Part shown: piece by piece, positions 41,591-51,657 of the stretch | How positions within the stretch are numbered: the stretch's first letter is position 1 | How the letters are laid out: every line of letters starts with the position of its first letter | Assembly (NCBI RefSeq): GCF_001905125.1 | Contig: NZ_LWLE01000001.1 | Location: 958,880-1,022,879 of the forward strand | DNA from: Streptomyces sp. TSRI0281 | GTDB lineage: Bacteria; Actinomycetota; Actinomycetes; Streptomycetales; Streptomycetaceae | DNA: 64,000 bases | Direction of reading: 5' to 3' | Translations under genes and position numbers: made by a program | The notes under the pieces: model-generated | Seen by the model: only the letters and a program-made list of their open reading frames with translations | Databases searched by the model: none | What the model was told of the DNA's origin: nothing

Positions 41591-41744
41591 GCCCTCAGGA
41601 TGCCTTCGACGGGGTGAACTCTTGGGACAGGACCGGGCGCAAAGGTGCATTCGGAATATAAAAGCCCACAAGAACTTCCCAAACCAATCGTCAATTCTCT
41701 TATAGTGACCAAGACTTGAGCAGGAATTATCAGCTCCAGTTGTC

Positions 41745-43403
41745 ATGATCATCCATACTCGTGATGAACTGTCCCGATCTGACCTGTCCCGCACCGTCCG
41801 CTCCCAAGGACTCCGATTGCGCCCCTCATTCCGGCCGACCGCACTCGCCTTGCTGATCTCGGCAATCGTCACCGGCTCACTGACCCTGTGGGCCGTCGCC
41901 GTCGCCCCCGATTCGGTGAGGACCCCGCTGGCCTGGGGGGCGGGCGCCGCCTCCGTACTGCTGAGCATCGCCGTGGCCGTCATCGTCCGCACCCTGGGCA
42001 CCGCCCGCGCGCTGCGTGCCCAGCGGGCCGCCGAGGCCCAGCGGTTCACCGCCGAGACCTCGCGTCTGGTCTCCGCCTCGGCGGCCGACGCGCAGCGCTT
42101 CACCGCCGAGACCGCCCGGATCAAGGCGACCGCCTCCGCCGAGACCGCCCGGGTCACGGCCGAGGCGCGGGCCGAGATGTCCCGGATCACCACCGCGACC
42201 GCCGCTGAGCGGGCCCGGCTGACCGCGGAGTCCCAGCACCTCACCGCGCGTGCCACCCGCGCCGAGACCGAACGGTCCGCCGCCGTCGCCGCCTGCGCCA
42301 ACGCCGCCGGTCGTATGCAGGCCCTGGCCACCAGCATGCTGGCCGACCTGCGGGACATGGAGCACCGGCACACCTCGGAGGACGTACTCGGGGATCTGCT
42401 GCACCTGGACCACCGCACCGCCCAGGCGGGCCGGCTCGCCGACTCCATCGCCGTGCTGACCGGTGCGCGTTCCGGTCGCCGCTGGGCGAAGCCGATCGTC
42501 ATGGAGTCGATCCTGCGTGGCGCGATGGGCCGGATCGGCAGCTACCAGCGGGTGCGCCTGCACTCGACGAGCGACGTCGCCATCGCCGGGCACGCGGCCG
42601 AGGGCGTCATGCACGCCCTGGCCGAGCTGCTCGACAACGCCGCCAACTTCTCGCCGCCCACCGCCGAAGTGCATGTGTACGTCGAGGAGGTCCCGGCGGG
42701 CATCGTCATCACCGTCGAGGACAGCGGCCTGGTCATGAGCGATGTGCAGCTGCGCCGCGCCGAGCGTGCGGTGTCCGCCGAGAACCAGGACCTCACCGGC
42801 CTGTCCGGCACCCGGCTCGGCCTCGCCGTCGTCGGCCGGCTGGCCCGTAAACACGGACTCACCGTCTCTTTCCGGCCGTCCGCGCGCGGCGGCACCGGCG
42901 CGCTGATGATGCTGCCTCAGGACCTCATCTCCCGCACCCCGTCGCCCACGCCCGCCCAGCTCGCACCCGCCGCCGCGCCCGCCCCGGCGTCCGCCCCGCT
43001 CGCGGCGCCCGCGCCGGTGACCGGCCCCCTCGGGTCCGCCGAGCCGGAGCCCGCGCACGCGGGGGCCCTGTACCCGGACGCCACCCCCGCGTCCGTCCCC
43101 GCCGCCCGGCCCGCGCCGGACCCGGCCCCCGGCGCGCAGGACCCCGACCAGGACACCGGCCCCCAGGGTCCGGAGTCCGAAACGACCGGCGCCGTTCCCC
43201 AGTTCGGCGAGAGCGGCCTGCCCAAGCGCCGCCGCGGCCGCACGCTGGCCGCCGCCGAGTCCCGTACCGGCACTGCCGCCCCCGGCGAAGCCGAAAGCCC
43301 CCGGCCCCGTACCACCGACCCGAAGGTCCAGGCAGCCCGCTTCAGTACCTTCAGCAAGGCGGTACGAGCCAACTCCCCGCACCCGGAAGGCAACACCCGA
43401 TGA
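41745..43403 (+). CDS. cvnA: conservon sensor-like ATPase CvnA
   Basis: A 552-aa membrane protein. Two transmembrane helices (about 33-55 and 62-85) are followed by an Ala/Glu/Thr-rich coiled coil (about 90-190), then a histidine-kinase-type HATPase domain with 'LAELLDNAANFSPPTAEV' (N box), 'VITVEDSGLVMS' and 'GLSGTRLGLAVVGRLARKHG' (G boxes). There is no phospho-accepting His box. The C-terminus is a long Pro/Ala-rich tail. It founds the cvnABCD conservon, a membrane-linked G-protein-like system. ATG 41745 lacks a ribosome site; TTG 41817 with AAGGA 7 nt upstream is a credible alternative start. Confidence 0.92.
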   Translation: MIIHTRDELSRSDLSRTVRSQGLRLRPSFRPTALALLISAIVTGSLTLWAVAVAPDSVRTPLAWGAGAASVLLSIAVAVIVRTLGTARALRAQRAAEAQRFTAETSRLVSASAADAQRFTAETARIKATASAETARVTAEARAEMSRITTATAAERARLTAESQHLTARATRAETERSAAVAACANAAGRMQALATSMLADLRDMEHRHTSEDVLGDLLHLDHRTAQAGRLADSIAVLTGARSGRRWAKPIVMESILRGAMGRIGSYQRVRLHSTSDVAIAGHAAEGVMHALAELLDNAANFSPPTAEVHVYVEEVPAGIVITVEDSGLVMSDVQLRRAERAVSAENQDLTGLSGTRLGLAVVGRLARKHGLTVSFRPSARGGTGALMMLPQDLISRTPSPTPAQLAPAAAPAPASAPLAAPAPVTGPLGSAEPEPAHAGALYPDATPASVPAARPAPDPAPGAQDPDQDTGPQGPESETTGAVPQFGESGLPKRRRGRTLAAAESRTGTAAPGEAESPRPRTTDPKVQAARFSTFSKAVRANSPHPEGNTR

Positions 43404-43837
43404 CCGCGACCACCGACGAGAAGCTCAACTGGCTGCTGGAGGGGCTGCTCGAACGCACGCCCGGCACCCGGCATGCCCTCGTCCTGTCCCGGGACGGCCT
43501 CAAGCTGTGCCGCACCCCCGAGCTCTCCGTCGACCAGGCGGACCAGCTGGCCGCGATCTCCGCCGGAATCCAGAGCCTGTCGCACGGCGCGTCCATCGAG
43601 TTCGGTGACGGCACCGGCGGCGTACGGTCCGCGATGACCGAGTTCTACGGCGGTGTGCTGTTCATCGTCGAGGCGGGCGCGGGCGCCCACCTGGCGGTCG
43701 TCGCCGCGGAGGACTCCGACGTCGGCCTCGTCGGCCACAACATGAGCGAACTCGTCGAGCAGCTCGGCGAGCACCTCGTCGCCCCGCCGCGCTATCCCGC
43801 CGAGGGCCAGGCCGCGGCCGAAACCACGGCCGTATGA
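43400..43837 (+). CDS. cvnB: roadblock/LC7-domain protein CvnB
   Basis: A 145-aa roadblock/LC7 protein: 'LNWLLEGLLERTPGTRHALV', 'LSRDGLKLCRTPELS', 'DQLAAISAGIQSLSHGAS'. In conservons it binds the GTPase CvnD in the manner of MglB and other GTPase regulators. ATG 43400 overlaps the cvnA stop (ATGA). Confidence 0.95.
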   Translation: MTATTDEKLNWLLEGLLERTPGTRHALVLSRDGLKLCRTPELSVDQADQLAAISAGIQSLSHGASIEFGDGTGGVRSAMTEFYGGVLFIVEAGAGAHLAVVAAEDSDVGLVGHNMSELVEQLGEHLVAPPRYPAEGQAAAETTAV

Positions 43838-44205
43838 CGACGGCGCCCCGGCCCCGACCCGGTCGCGACGACGATCCGGACCGGCTCTACACCCTCACCG
43901 GTGGCCGCAGCCGTTCCGACTCGGCCGCCTTCGACCTGGTGACCCTCGTCGTCTCGGAATGCGATCCGTCTCCCGGCATGCAGTCGGAACACGTCGCGAT
44001 CCTGCGGATGTGCGAGCGCCCCACGGCGGTCGTCGAGATCGCCGCGAGCCTGAGCCTGCCCGTCAGCATCGTCCGCATCATGCTCTGCGACCTGCTCGAC
44101 ACCAGCCGGATCAGTGCCCGTCACCCCCGTACAGCCCGTGTCGCGGACCGGCTCCCCGACCCCGACATCCTGGAACAGGTGCTCGTTGGACTCCGCAACC
44201 TCTGA
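43834..44205 (+). CDS. cvnC: DUF742 protein CvnC
   Basis: A 123-aa DUF742 protein with a winged-helix-like core. 'RLYTLTGGRSRSDSAAFDLV' and 'MQSEHVAILRMCERPTAVVE' followed by 'IAASLSLPVSIVRIMLCDLL' are characteristic. Role in conservons: partner of the ATPase/GTPase pair, biochemically ill-defined. ATG 43834 overlaps the cvnB stop (ATGA). Confidence 0.95.
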   Translation: MTTAPRPRPGRDDDPDRLYTLTGGRSRSDSAAFDLVTLVVSECDPSPGMQSEHVAILRMCERPTAVVEIAASLSLPVSIVRIMLCDLLDTSRISARHPRTARVADRLPDPDILEQVLVGLRNL

Positions 44206-44839
44206 CCGTGCCGCCCTGCGGGCGACGGCCGACAACGGACTGAAGATCGTGGTCGTCGGCGGCTTCGGCGCCGGCAAGACCACCATGGTCCGTTCCGTCA
44301 GCGAGATCCGCCCGCTCAACACGGAAGAGACCATGACCCGCGCGGGCGAGGCCGTCGACCACCTCGACGGCGTGCACGCGAAGACGTCCACCACGGTCGC
44401 GTTCGACTTCGGCCGCATCACGCTCGACGCACGCTCGGTGCTCTACCTCTTCGGCGCGCCCGGACAGGAACGCTTCTGGTTCCTGTGGGACCGGCTGTTC
44501 TCCGGGACGCTGGGCGCCGTCGTCCTCGTCGACACCCGGCGGCTCGCCGACTCCTGGTACGCCATCGACCGGCTGGAACACCACGGCACGCCCTTCATCG
44601 TCGCGTGCAACGACTTCGGCGGCCCGCTCCACACCGAGCAGCAGATAAGGGAGGCCCTGGACCTCTCCGAGGACATCCCGCTCGTCGAGTGCGACGCCCG
44701 GGACCGGTCCTCCAGCAAGTACGTGCTGATCACGCTCGTCGAACACCTGCAGACGCTGGCGCGTGCCCGGACCCCGCAGGCGCCCCTGCCGGCGACCTCG
44801 GCGTCCCCGGCAGCCAAGACCCCGGAGCCCACCCCGTGA
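44186..44839 (+). CDS. cvnD: GTP-binding protein CvnD
   Basis: A 217-aa small GTPase-like protein. P-loop 'GGFGAGKTTMVRSVSEI', switch II-type 'LFGAPGQERFWFLWDRLFSG' and 'FIVACNDFGG' in place of the usual NKxD. TTG 44186 is taken as start since it gives the family-like MDSATSDRAALRA; it overlaps the end of cvnC by 20 bp. It is the switch of the conservon and should exchange GTP/GDP under control of CvnA and CvnB. The stop overlaps the P450 start (GTGA). Confidence 0.93.
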   Translation: MDSATSDRAALRATADNGLKIVVVGGFGAGKTTMVRSVSEIRPLNTEETMTRAGEAVDHLDGVHAKTSTTVAFDFGRITLDARSVLYLFGAPGQERFWFLWDRLFSGTLGAVVLVDTRRLADSWYAIDRLEHHGTPFIVACNDFGGPLHTEQQIREALDLSEDIPLVECDARDRSSSKYVLITLVEHLQTLARARTPQAPLPATSASPAAKTPEPTP

Positions 44840-46086
44840 CCGCTCTCCCCGTGACGGGCTGCCCCGTCACCCACGGGTCCGTACCGCTGTCCGGACCCCG
44901 CTTCCAGACCGACCCCGTGCAGCTGTACCGGGACATGCGGCGCGACCACGGCGCCGTGGCCCCGGTCGTCCTCGACGGCGACGTGCCCGCCTGGCTGATC
45001 CTCGGCTACCGCGAACTGCACCAGGTCACCGGCGATCCGGTGCTCTTCAGCCGGGACTCGGACCTCTGGAACCAGTGGGACCGCATCCCGGACGACTGGC
45101 CGCTGCTGCCGATGATCGGGCGCAAGCAGCCCTCGATCCTCTACACGGTCGGCGAACGGCACAGCCGGCGCGCCATGATGATCAGCGACGCCCTGGAGGG
45201 CGTCGACCCGTTCTCGCTGAAGCGGTACGCGGAGGAGTTCGCCGACGGTCTCATCGACCGGTTCTGCTCCACCGGCGGTACGGACATCATCGCCGCGTAC
45301 GCGATGCTGCTCCCCGTACGCGTCCTGGCGAAGCTCTACGGCTTCTCCGACGAGACCGGTGCCGCGCTCGTCGGCTCGATCAACGACATGATAGACGGCC
45401 GGGAGCGGGCGCTCGCCGGACAGCAGCACCTCGCCTCGTCCATGGTCCAGCTGCTGGTCGACAAGCACACCGCGCCGGGCGACGACGTCGCCAGCCGGAT
45501 GCTCGCCGACGACGGGGGCTTCACCGACGAGGAGATCGCCCAGGACCTGATGGTCATGATGGCCGCGGGCCACCAGCCGACCGCCGACTGGATGGGCAAC
45601 TCCCTGCGCCTCATGCTCACCGACGACCGGTTCGCCGCCTCCCTCTCCGGCGGCCGGCACAGCGTCGCCGAGGCGATGAACGAGGTGCTCTGGGAGGACA
45701 CCCCCAGCCAGAACATCGCCGGACGGTGGGCCTCCCGCGACACCCACCTCGGCGGCCGGCACATCCGCGCCGGGGACCTGCTCATCCTCGGGATCGCCGC
45801 CGCCAACGGCGACCCGCAGATACGGACCCACGCCTCGGCCCTCACCGGCGGCAACAACGCCTTCCTCTCCTTCGGCCACGGCGAGCACCGCTGCCCGTTC
45901 CCCGCCCAGGAGACCGCCGAGGTCATCGCCCGTACGGGCATCGAAGTCCTCCTGGACCGGCTGCCCGACGTGGACCTCGCCGTCCCCGCCGAGGCGCTGA
46001 CCCGCCGCCCGTCGCCCTGGCTGCGCGGTCTGACCGACCTGCCGGTGCGTTTCACTCCCACTCCCGCCCTCGGAGGAAGACCATGA
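44836..46086 (+). CDS. conservon cytochrome P450, CYP157-like (ExxR arginine missing)
   Basis: A 416-aa P450. The haem loop is intact ('FLSFGHGEHRCPFPAQE', Cys ligand present). The I-helix reads 'MAAGHQPTADW', with Gln where an acid is usual. The K-helix has 'MNEVLWEDTPSQN', so the universal E-x-x-R is E-V-L-W: the arginine is a tryptophan. Loss of ExxR is a known trait of the CYP157 family, whose members lie in Streptomyces conservons beside CYP154 genes, exactly as here. Substrate unknown. GTG 44836 overlaps the cvnD stop. Confidence 0.9.
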   Translation: MTALPVTGCPVTHGSVPLSGPRFQTDPVQLYRDMRRDHGAVAPVVLDGDVPAWLILGYRELHQVTGDPVLFSRDSDLWNQWDRIPDDWPLLPMIGRKQPSILYTVGERHSRRAMMISDALEGVDPFSLKRYAEEFADGLIDRFCSTGGTDIIAAYAMLLPVRVLAKLYGFSDETGAALVGSINDMIDGRERALAGQQHLASSMVQLLVDKHTAPGDDVASRMLADDGGFTDEEIAQDLMVMMAAGHQPTADWMGNSLRLMLTDDRFAASLSGGRHSVAEAMNEVLWEDTPSQNIAGRWASRDTHLGGRHIRAGDLLILGIAAANGDPQIRTHASALTGGNNAFLSFGHGEHRCPFPAQETAEVIARTGIEVLLDRLPDVDLAVPAEALTRRPSPWLRGLTDLPVRFTPTPALGGRP

Positions 46087-47291
46087 CCCGGATCGCCCTG
46101 GACCCCTTCGTCGCGGACCTCGACGGCGAGGGCGCCGTACTGCGGGCGGCCGGACCACTGGCCGAGGTGGAGCTGCCGGGCGGGGTGCACTGCTACGCCG
46201 TCACGCACCACGCCGAGGCGAAGGCGCTGCTCACGGACAGCCGGATCGTGAAGGACATCAACGTCTGGGGCGCCTGGCAGCGCGGCGAGATACCGATGGA
46301 CTGGCCCCTGATCGGCCTCGCCAACCCGGGCCGCTCCATGCTGACGGTCGACGGCACCGAGCACCGCAGGCTGCGCACCCTAGTCGCGCAGGCCCTGACC
46401 GTGAAGCGGGTGGAGCGGCTGCGGGCGGGGATCGAGGCGCTGACGAACGCGAGCCTGGACCGGCTGGCGGCGCTGCCCGAGGGGCACAGCGTCGACCTGA
46501 AGGCGGAGTTCGCCTACCCGCTGCCGATGAACGTCATCAGTGAGCTGATGGGCGTGGACGCCGCCGACCACCCCCGCCTCAAGGAGCTGTTCGAGAAGTT
46601 CTTCTCGACGCAGACGCCGCCCGAGGAGGTCCCGCGGATGATGGCGGACCTCGGCGCCCTGTTCACGAAGATCGTCGACGGCAAGCGGACGAACCCGGGC
46701 GACGATCTGACCAGCGCCCTGATCGCGGCGTCCGAGGACGGTGACAGCCTCACCGACGAGGAGATCGTCAACACGCTCCAGCTGATCATCGCGGCCGGTC
46801 ACGAGACCACGATCAGCCTGATCGTCAACGTCGTCGAGGCGCTCCAGACCCACCCCGAGCAGCGCGAGCGGGTGCTCGACGGGGAGATCGCGTGGGAGAG
46901 CGTGATCGAGGAGACACTGCGCTGGAACACCCCGACCTCGCACGTCCTGATCCGGTTCGCCGCCGAGGACGTGGAGGTCGGCGACAAGGTGCTGCCGAAG
47001 GGTGAGGCGCTGATCGTCTCCTTCGGCGCGCTGGGCCGCGACGAGGCGCAGTACGGCCCGACGGCGGGCGAGTTCGACGCCGCCCGCACGCCCAACCGCC
47101 ACATCGCCTTCGGCCACGGCCCGCACGTCTGCCCGGGTGCGGCCCTGTCCCGCCTGGAGGCGGGGATCGCGCTGCCCGCGCTGTACGAGCGCTTCCCGAA
47201 GCTCGATCTCGCGGTGCCCGCCGCCGAACTGCGCAACAAGCCGATCGTGACGCAGAACGACCTGTACGAGCTCCCCGTCGACCTCGGCTGA
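46083..47291 (+). CDS. conservon cytochrome P450, CYP154-like
   Basis: A 402-aa P450 with all canonical motifs: I-helix 'IIAAGHETTISL', K-helix 'EETLRWNTPTSHVLIRFA', haem loop 'HIAFGHGPHVCPGAALSRLE'. It begins MTRIALDPFVADLD, as in CYP154 enzymes that oxidise macrolide-like or aromatic substrates and in some cases fold dipyrones. ATG 46083 overlaps the previous P450's stop (ATGA), so the six genes cvnABCD-P450-P450 form one translationally coupled unit. Electron donors are not encoded nearby. Confidence 0.92.
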   Translation: MTRIALDPFVADLDGEGAVLRAAGPLAEVELPGGVHCYAVTHHAEAKALLTDSRIVKDINVWGAWQRGEIPMDWPLIGLANPGRSMLTVDGTEHRRLRTLVAQALTVKRVERLRAGIEALTNASLDRLAALPEGHSVDLKAEFAYPLPMNVISELMGVDAADHPRLKELFEKFFSTQTPPEEVPRMMADLGALFTKIVDGKRTNPGDDLTSALIAASEDGDSLTDEEIVNTLQLIIAAGHETTISLIVNVVEALQTHPEQRERVLDGEIAWESVIEETLRWNTPTSHVLIRFAAEDVEVGDKVLPKGEALIVSFGALGRDEAQYGPTAGEFDAARTPNRHIAFGHGPHVCPGAALSRLEAGIALPALYERFPKLDLAVPAAELRNKPIVTQNDLYELPVDLG

Positions 47292-48551
<1,260 letters not shown>

Positions 48552-48565
48552 CCGGACGTACGGAG

Positions 48566-48600
48566 ACGGCCCGGCACACCACGTGTGCCGGGCCGTTTCT
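48566..48600 (+). terminator. intrinsic terminator of serC
   Basis: A 14-bp perfect stem: ACGGCCCGGCACAC (48566-48579) with its complement at 48583-48596, a three-base loop, and TTCT after it. It lies 15 bp beyond the serC stop codon. Confidence 0.85.
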
Positions 48601-48697
48601 GCTTCACTCGACCGGGTGGCGGATCGCCTGCGGGACACCCGGAGCGACTCCGTCCTACGATGATGTTCTCGACACCAGCCATTCCAGGAGGCCCGCA

Positions 48698-49312
48698 ATG
48701 TCTGCAGCAGCAGTCGAGCACCCCTGTGACGGTGAACCGGAGATCTCGCTGCTGGAGAGTGCCAACGAACTCTCCGAGCAGCTCCCGGGGCGCCGCGTCG
48801 AGATTATCGGAGGCGTCATCACCGTGGCTCCATCGCCGGACGGCCGACATGGCCACGCACTGACCAAACTGATGCGTCCGTTCATTGCCGCAGGTCTCGA
48901 CGACGGCGAATCCGCCATCATCCAAAGTATCGGCGTGTGGCTGCCCAGTGGCCCGCACGACTACGCCATTCCTGACCTGGCCCTGGTAGATGCAGACTTC
49001 GACGACCACCGCGCCGAGAACAGCTGCTACGACCCCAGCGTCTTCCGTCTGGTCGCGGAGGTCACCTCCGGGAACTACCAGAACGACCTCCGTATCAAGG
49101 TCGCCGCGTACGCCCAGGCCAAGATCCCCGTCTACGTCATCCTCGACCGCAAGCACAGCCGCATCCATGTCCTGACCGAGCCACTGGCCGGAGGATACGA
49201 CCGGCACGAGGTGTACGCCCCCGGCCAGAAGGCCCCCCTCCCCGCCTCCATCGGCGCCGAGGTCTCCCTCGATGTCGCCGAGCTGGTGCAGGCGGGCAGC
49301 CCGAAACGCTGA
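48698..49312 (+). CDS. Uma2-family protein (PD-(D/E)XK nuclease fold)
   Basis: A 204-aa Uma2/DUF820 protein. The nuclease-like core is seen as 'RRVEIIGGVITVAPSP', 'DYAIPDLALVDADF' (catalytic Asp), 'LVAEVTSGNYQNDLRIKVAA' (E-x-T and Lys) and 'AYAQAKIPVYVILDRK'. The fold is that of restriction endonucleases, but the role of these abundant Streptomyces proteins is unknown. ATG 48698 has CCAGGAGG upstream. It is a single gene after the serC terminator. Confidence 0.9.
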   Translation: MSAAAVEHPCDGEPEISLLESANELSEQLPGRRVEIIGGVITVAPSPDGRHGHALTKLMRPFIAAGLDDGESAIIQSIGVWLPSGPHDYAIPDLALVDADFDDHRAENSCYDPSVFRLVAEVTSGNYQNDLRIKVAAYAQAKIPVYVILDRKHSRIHVLTEPLAGGYDRHEVYAPGQKAPLPASIGAEVSLDVAELVQAGSPKR

Positions 49313-49347
49313 GGTCCGGGGCGGGACCCCGCCACTAGGATTCGTAC

Positions 49348-49851
49348 ATGAGTTCACCCGTGGCCCATGTTCCGTACACCGGGGGCGAGAAGGAAAGCCT
49401 CCACATCAGTCTCGACCGGCATCGCGATGTCGTGCTCTGGAAGCTGGAGGGGCTGGACGACGAGCAGCTGCGCCGGCCCATGACACCGAGCGGGACGAAT
49501 CTGCTCGGCATGGTGAAGCATCTGGCGACCGTCGAATACGGCTGGTTCTGCGCCACGTTCGCCCGGGAGACCGAGGAGTTCTGGTTCGACACGGTGACCG
49601 AGGACATGGCCGTCGCCCCGGACGAGACGACGGCCGACATCCTGGCGTTCTACGGGCGGGCACGGGCCGCCGCCGACCTCGCGATCCGGGAGACGGACCT
49701 CGATACGACGGGGACCTCCTGGAACGGGCGGACGGTGTCCATGCGGTGGGTGCTCATCCACATGCTGGAGGATGTCGTCCGCCACGCCGGACACATGGAC
49801 ATCGTCCGGGAACTGATCGACGGCGCGACGGGCTCCCACCCGAGCCGCTGA
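49348..49851 (+). CDS. DinB/DUF664 family protein (mycothiol transferase-like)
   Basis: A 167-aa DinB-fold protein. The metal ligands lie in 'GMVKHLATVEYGWFCATFAR' and 'MLEDVVRHAGHMDIVRELID'. It is the standard DUF664 length and complete, unlike the relic at 59534. ATG 49348 is 6 nt after TAGGAT with no ribosome site, so translation is probably leaderless. Likely a thiol-dependent transferase of stress or detoxification; substrate unknown. Confidence 0.87.
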   Translation: MSSPVAHVPYTGGEKESLHISLDRHRDVVLWKLEGLDDEQLRRPMTPSGTNLLGMVKHLATVEYGWFCATFARETEEFWFDTVTEDMAVAPDETTADILAFYGRARAAADLAIRETDLDTTGTSWNGRTVSMRWVLIHMLEDVVRHAGHMDIVRELIDGATGSHPSR

Positions 49852-49886
49852 CCCGGCCCCGCCGCCCTCATGTCACCGCTGAGCCG

Positions 49887-50300
49887 TCACTCCCCCGGTG
49901 CCGCCGCCAGTACGGCGCGCAGGGCGGCCACCCCGGCCAGCCACTCCTCGCCCGCACCGCCGTCCGTCCACAGTTCCAGCGTCTCCGAATTCTCGGCGGT
50001 GACCCGGTCCAGGGCCCGGACCGCGAGCGGGCGCAGGTCCGCGGGGAGCGGCGGCAGGGGCTTCTTCGGGCCGTACGCGGTGGTGACGGGCTCACCGCCG
50101 GGGCACTGGGCGGCTATCAGCGCCGCGGCGGCCACCGCCACCTCGCCGTCGTCCACATAGTCCTGCGGCGACATCCCCACCACCGCTGTCAGCGCGCCCC
50201 TGAGGACATCCGCGCGCTTCTCGGGCGGCGCGTCGTCCACCCGGCCCCCGAAGTCCGCCGCGGTGTCGTTGTCGAAATGGCCGATGTCCCAGGCGCCCAT
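49887..50300 (-). CDS. DUF4259 domain protein
   Basis: A 137-aa DUF4259 protein: the N-terminus 'MGAWDIGHFDNDTAADFGGR' and the middle 'AAAALIAAQCPGGEPVTTAY' with 'PPLPADLRPLAVRALDRV' are characteristic. Function unknown; homologues often occur as lone genes or near immunity-type proteins. ATG 50300 has AAGGGA 5-6 nt upstream. It lies 13 bp downstream of the methyltransferase gene on the same strand. Confidence 0.85.
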   Translation of the reverse strand: MGAWDIGHFDNDTAADFGGRVDDAPPEKRADVLRGALTAVVGMSPQDYVDDGEVAVAAAALIAAQCPGGEPVTTAYGPKKPLPPLPADLRPLAVRALDRVTAENSETLELWTDGGAGEEWLAGVAALRAVLAAAPGE

Positions 50301-50313
50301 GAGGGTCCCTTTC

Positions 50314-51012
50314 TCAGTTGGTGTCCCCATCCTGACGCCCACCACTGACAATCGGCCTACGGGCCAGGACGAAACCCTGCGGCGCCCGTTCGGGGAACGC
50401 GCCGTCGGTGTCCCGCTCCCGCCACAGGCGCGCCCGTACCTCCAGGCCCGCCCGGCGCAGCAGTTCGGCGATCCCCTCCACCTGACGCCGGTGGAAGACG
50501 AGCGAGATCTCATGGCCCCAGCCGTCGTTCATCGGCAGGGGTTCGTCACCCACCTGGAAGCCCAGTTGTACGTGGGCACCCGGCGCCAGCACGCGGTGGA
50601 ACTCGGCGAAGACCCGCGGGAGTTCCCCGTCCGGTACGTGAATGGTCGAGTACCAGGCCAGCAGTCCGCCCAGCGACGCGTCCGGGAGGTCGAGGCCGAG
50701 CATGGACCCCTCCTCGAAGCGCAGCCCGGGGCAGTTCTCGCGGGCCACGGCCAGCATCCCCGGGGACAGGTCGATCCCGAACACGTCGACGCCGAGACCG
50801 TGCAGATACTGCGTGATCCGGCCCGTCCCGCAGCCGACATCGGCCACCGGGAGACCGTCGCCGCCCCCCTTGCCCACCAGTTCGGCGAAGGCGTCGAGCA
50901 CGGCCCGTTCGATCGGCTTGGCGGCCAGCTCACCGCGGCTGCGGGCGGCGTAATCGACGGCGAGGGTGTCGTAGGAGTCGCGGGTGGAATGGAGGAAGGC
51001 GGGTTCGGTCAT
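50314..51012 (-). CDS. class I SAM-dependent methyltransferase
   Basis: A 232-aa Rossmann-fold methyltransferase. Motif I 'VADVGCGTGRITQYLHGLG' binds SAM, followed by 'VFGIDLSPGMLAVARENCPG' and 'GLLAWYSTIHVPDGELPRV' in motif IV/post-I positions. The acceptor is unknown. TAGGGT lies 7 nt upstream of ATG 51012 and there is no ribosome site, pointing to a leaderless mRNA. Confidence 0.9.
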   Translation of the reverse strand: MTEPAFLHSTRDSYDTLAVDYAARSRGELAAKPIERAVLDAFAELVGKGGGDGLPVADVGCGTGRITQYLHGLGVDVFGIDLSPGMLAVARENCPGLRFEEGSMLGLDLPDASLGGLLAWYSTIHVPDGELPRVFAEFHRVLAPGAHVQLGFQVGDEPLPMNDGWGHEISLVFHRRQVEGIAELLRRAGLEVRARLWRERDTDGAFPERAPQGFVLARRPIVSGGRQDGDTN

Positions 51013-51022
51013 GGCGAGGACC

Positions 51023-51547
51023 CTAGGCGGTGCCCACGGCTCCGGGCACGTCATCGCGCCACCGGACTTCGCCGTCCTCCCACTCCTCGGTCGGGGCGAG
51101 CCCCGCCGCCTCGGCCACGGCGGCGGACGCGGCGTGGTCGGGGTGGATGTGCGCGATGACCGTACGGACGGAACAGTCCGCCCGCAGGTGCGCGACGAGG
51201 CCCACCGCCGCCTCCTTCGCGTAGCCGTGCCCCTGCCACCGGGTCCCCACCACCCAGGCGATCTCCGCCTGCGACCCCCGTACCGTCGCCTGGACGTAAC
51301 CCGCCAGGCGGCCGTCCTCGCGCACCCGGAGGACCCAGTTGCCCCACATCTCTTCGGGGTCCGGCGACCCGGCGCTCTGGCGCTCGTAGCGGGCGCGCAG
51401 CGCGGCCACGTCCTCCGGGGCGCCGCCGGTGTACGTGTGCAGGGCCGGGTCGTCGAGGACGGCGGCCATCTCATCCGCGTACGCGGCCTCCAGGGGCAGC
51501 GCGTCGAGACGTTCGGTGGTGAAGGGCAGGGGCCCGTTTCTGTGCAT
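51023..51547 (-). CDS. GNAT-family N-acetyltransferase
   Basis: A 174-aa GNAT protein of the RimJ/RimL-like group: 'NGPLPFTTERLDALPLEAAY', 'GYVQATVRGSQAEIAWVVGT', and the acetyl-CoA loop 'WQGHGYAKEAAVGLVAHLRA'. A final 'HPDHAASAAVAEAAGLAPTE' is typical. Acceptor unknown. TAGGGT ends 8 nt before ATG 51547, again a leaderless arrangement. The gene is only 10 bp upstream of the methyltransferase gene on the same strand, whose own promoter lies inside that gap. Confidence 0.9.
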   Translation of the reverse strand: MHRNGPLPFTTERLDALPLEAAYADEMAAVLDDPALHTYTGGAPEDVAALRARYERQSAGSPDPEEMWGNWVLRVREDGRLAGYVQATVRGSQAEIAWVVGTRWQGHGYAKEAAVGLVAHLRADCSVRTVIAHIHPDHAASAAVAEAAGLAPTEEWEDGEVRWRDDVPGAVGTA

Positions 51548-51657
51548 GAGGCCCGACCCTATGCCGGGCCTCCCACCTGCGGCATCACCATTTCCCTGCC
51601 GCCCGGATCGTGCTCGGCCGCCCACCCCCACGCGGCTCGGCCGCCCGGCTCAGCGGC

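Noticed and set aside
38657-42502. Extension of the FAD/Fe-S oxidoreductase to 1281 codons
   Set aside because: The extra N-terminal part is antisense to cvnA and consists of Ala/Ser/Arg runs; the family N-terminus begins at 41590.
41877-43382. 501-codon frame antisense to cvnA
   Set aside because: Gly/Arg-rich shadow caused by the high third-position GC of cvnA; no family resemblance.
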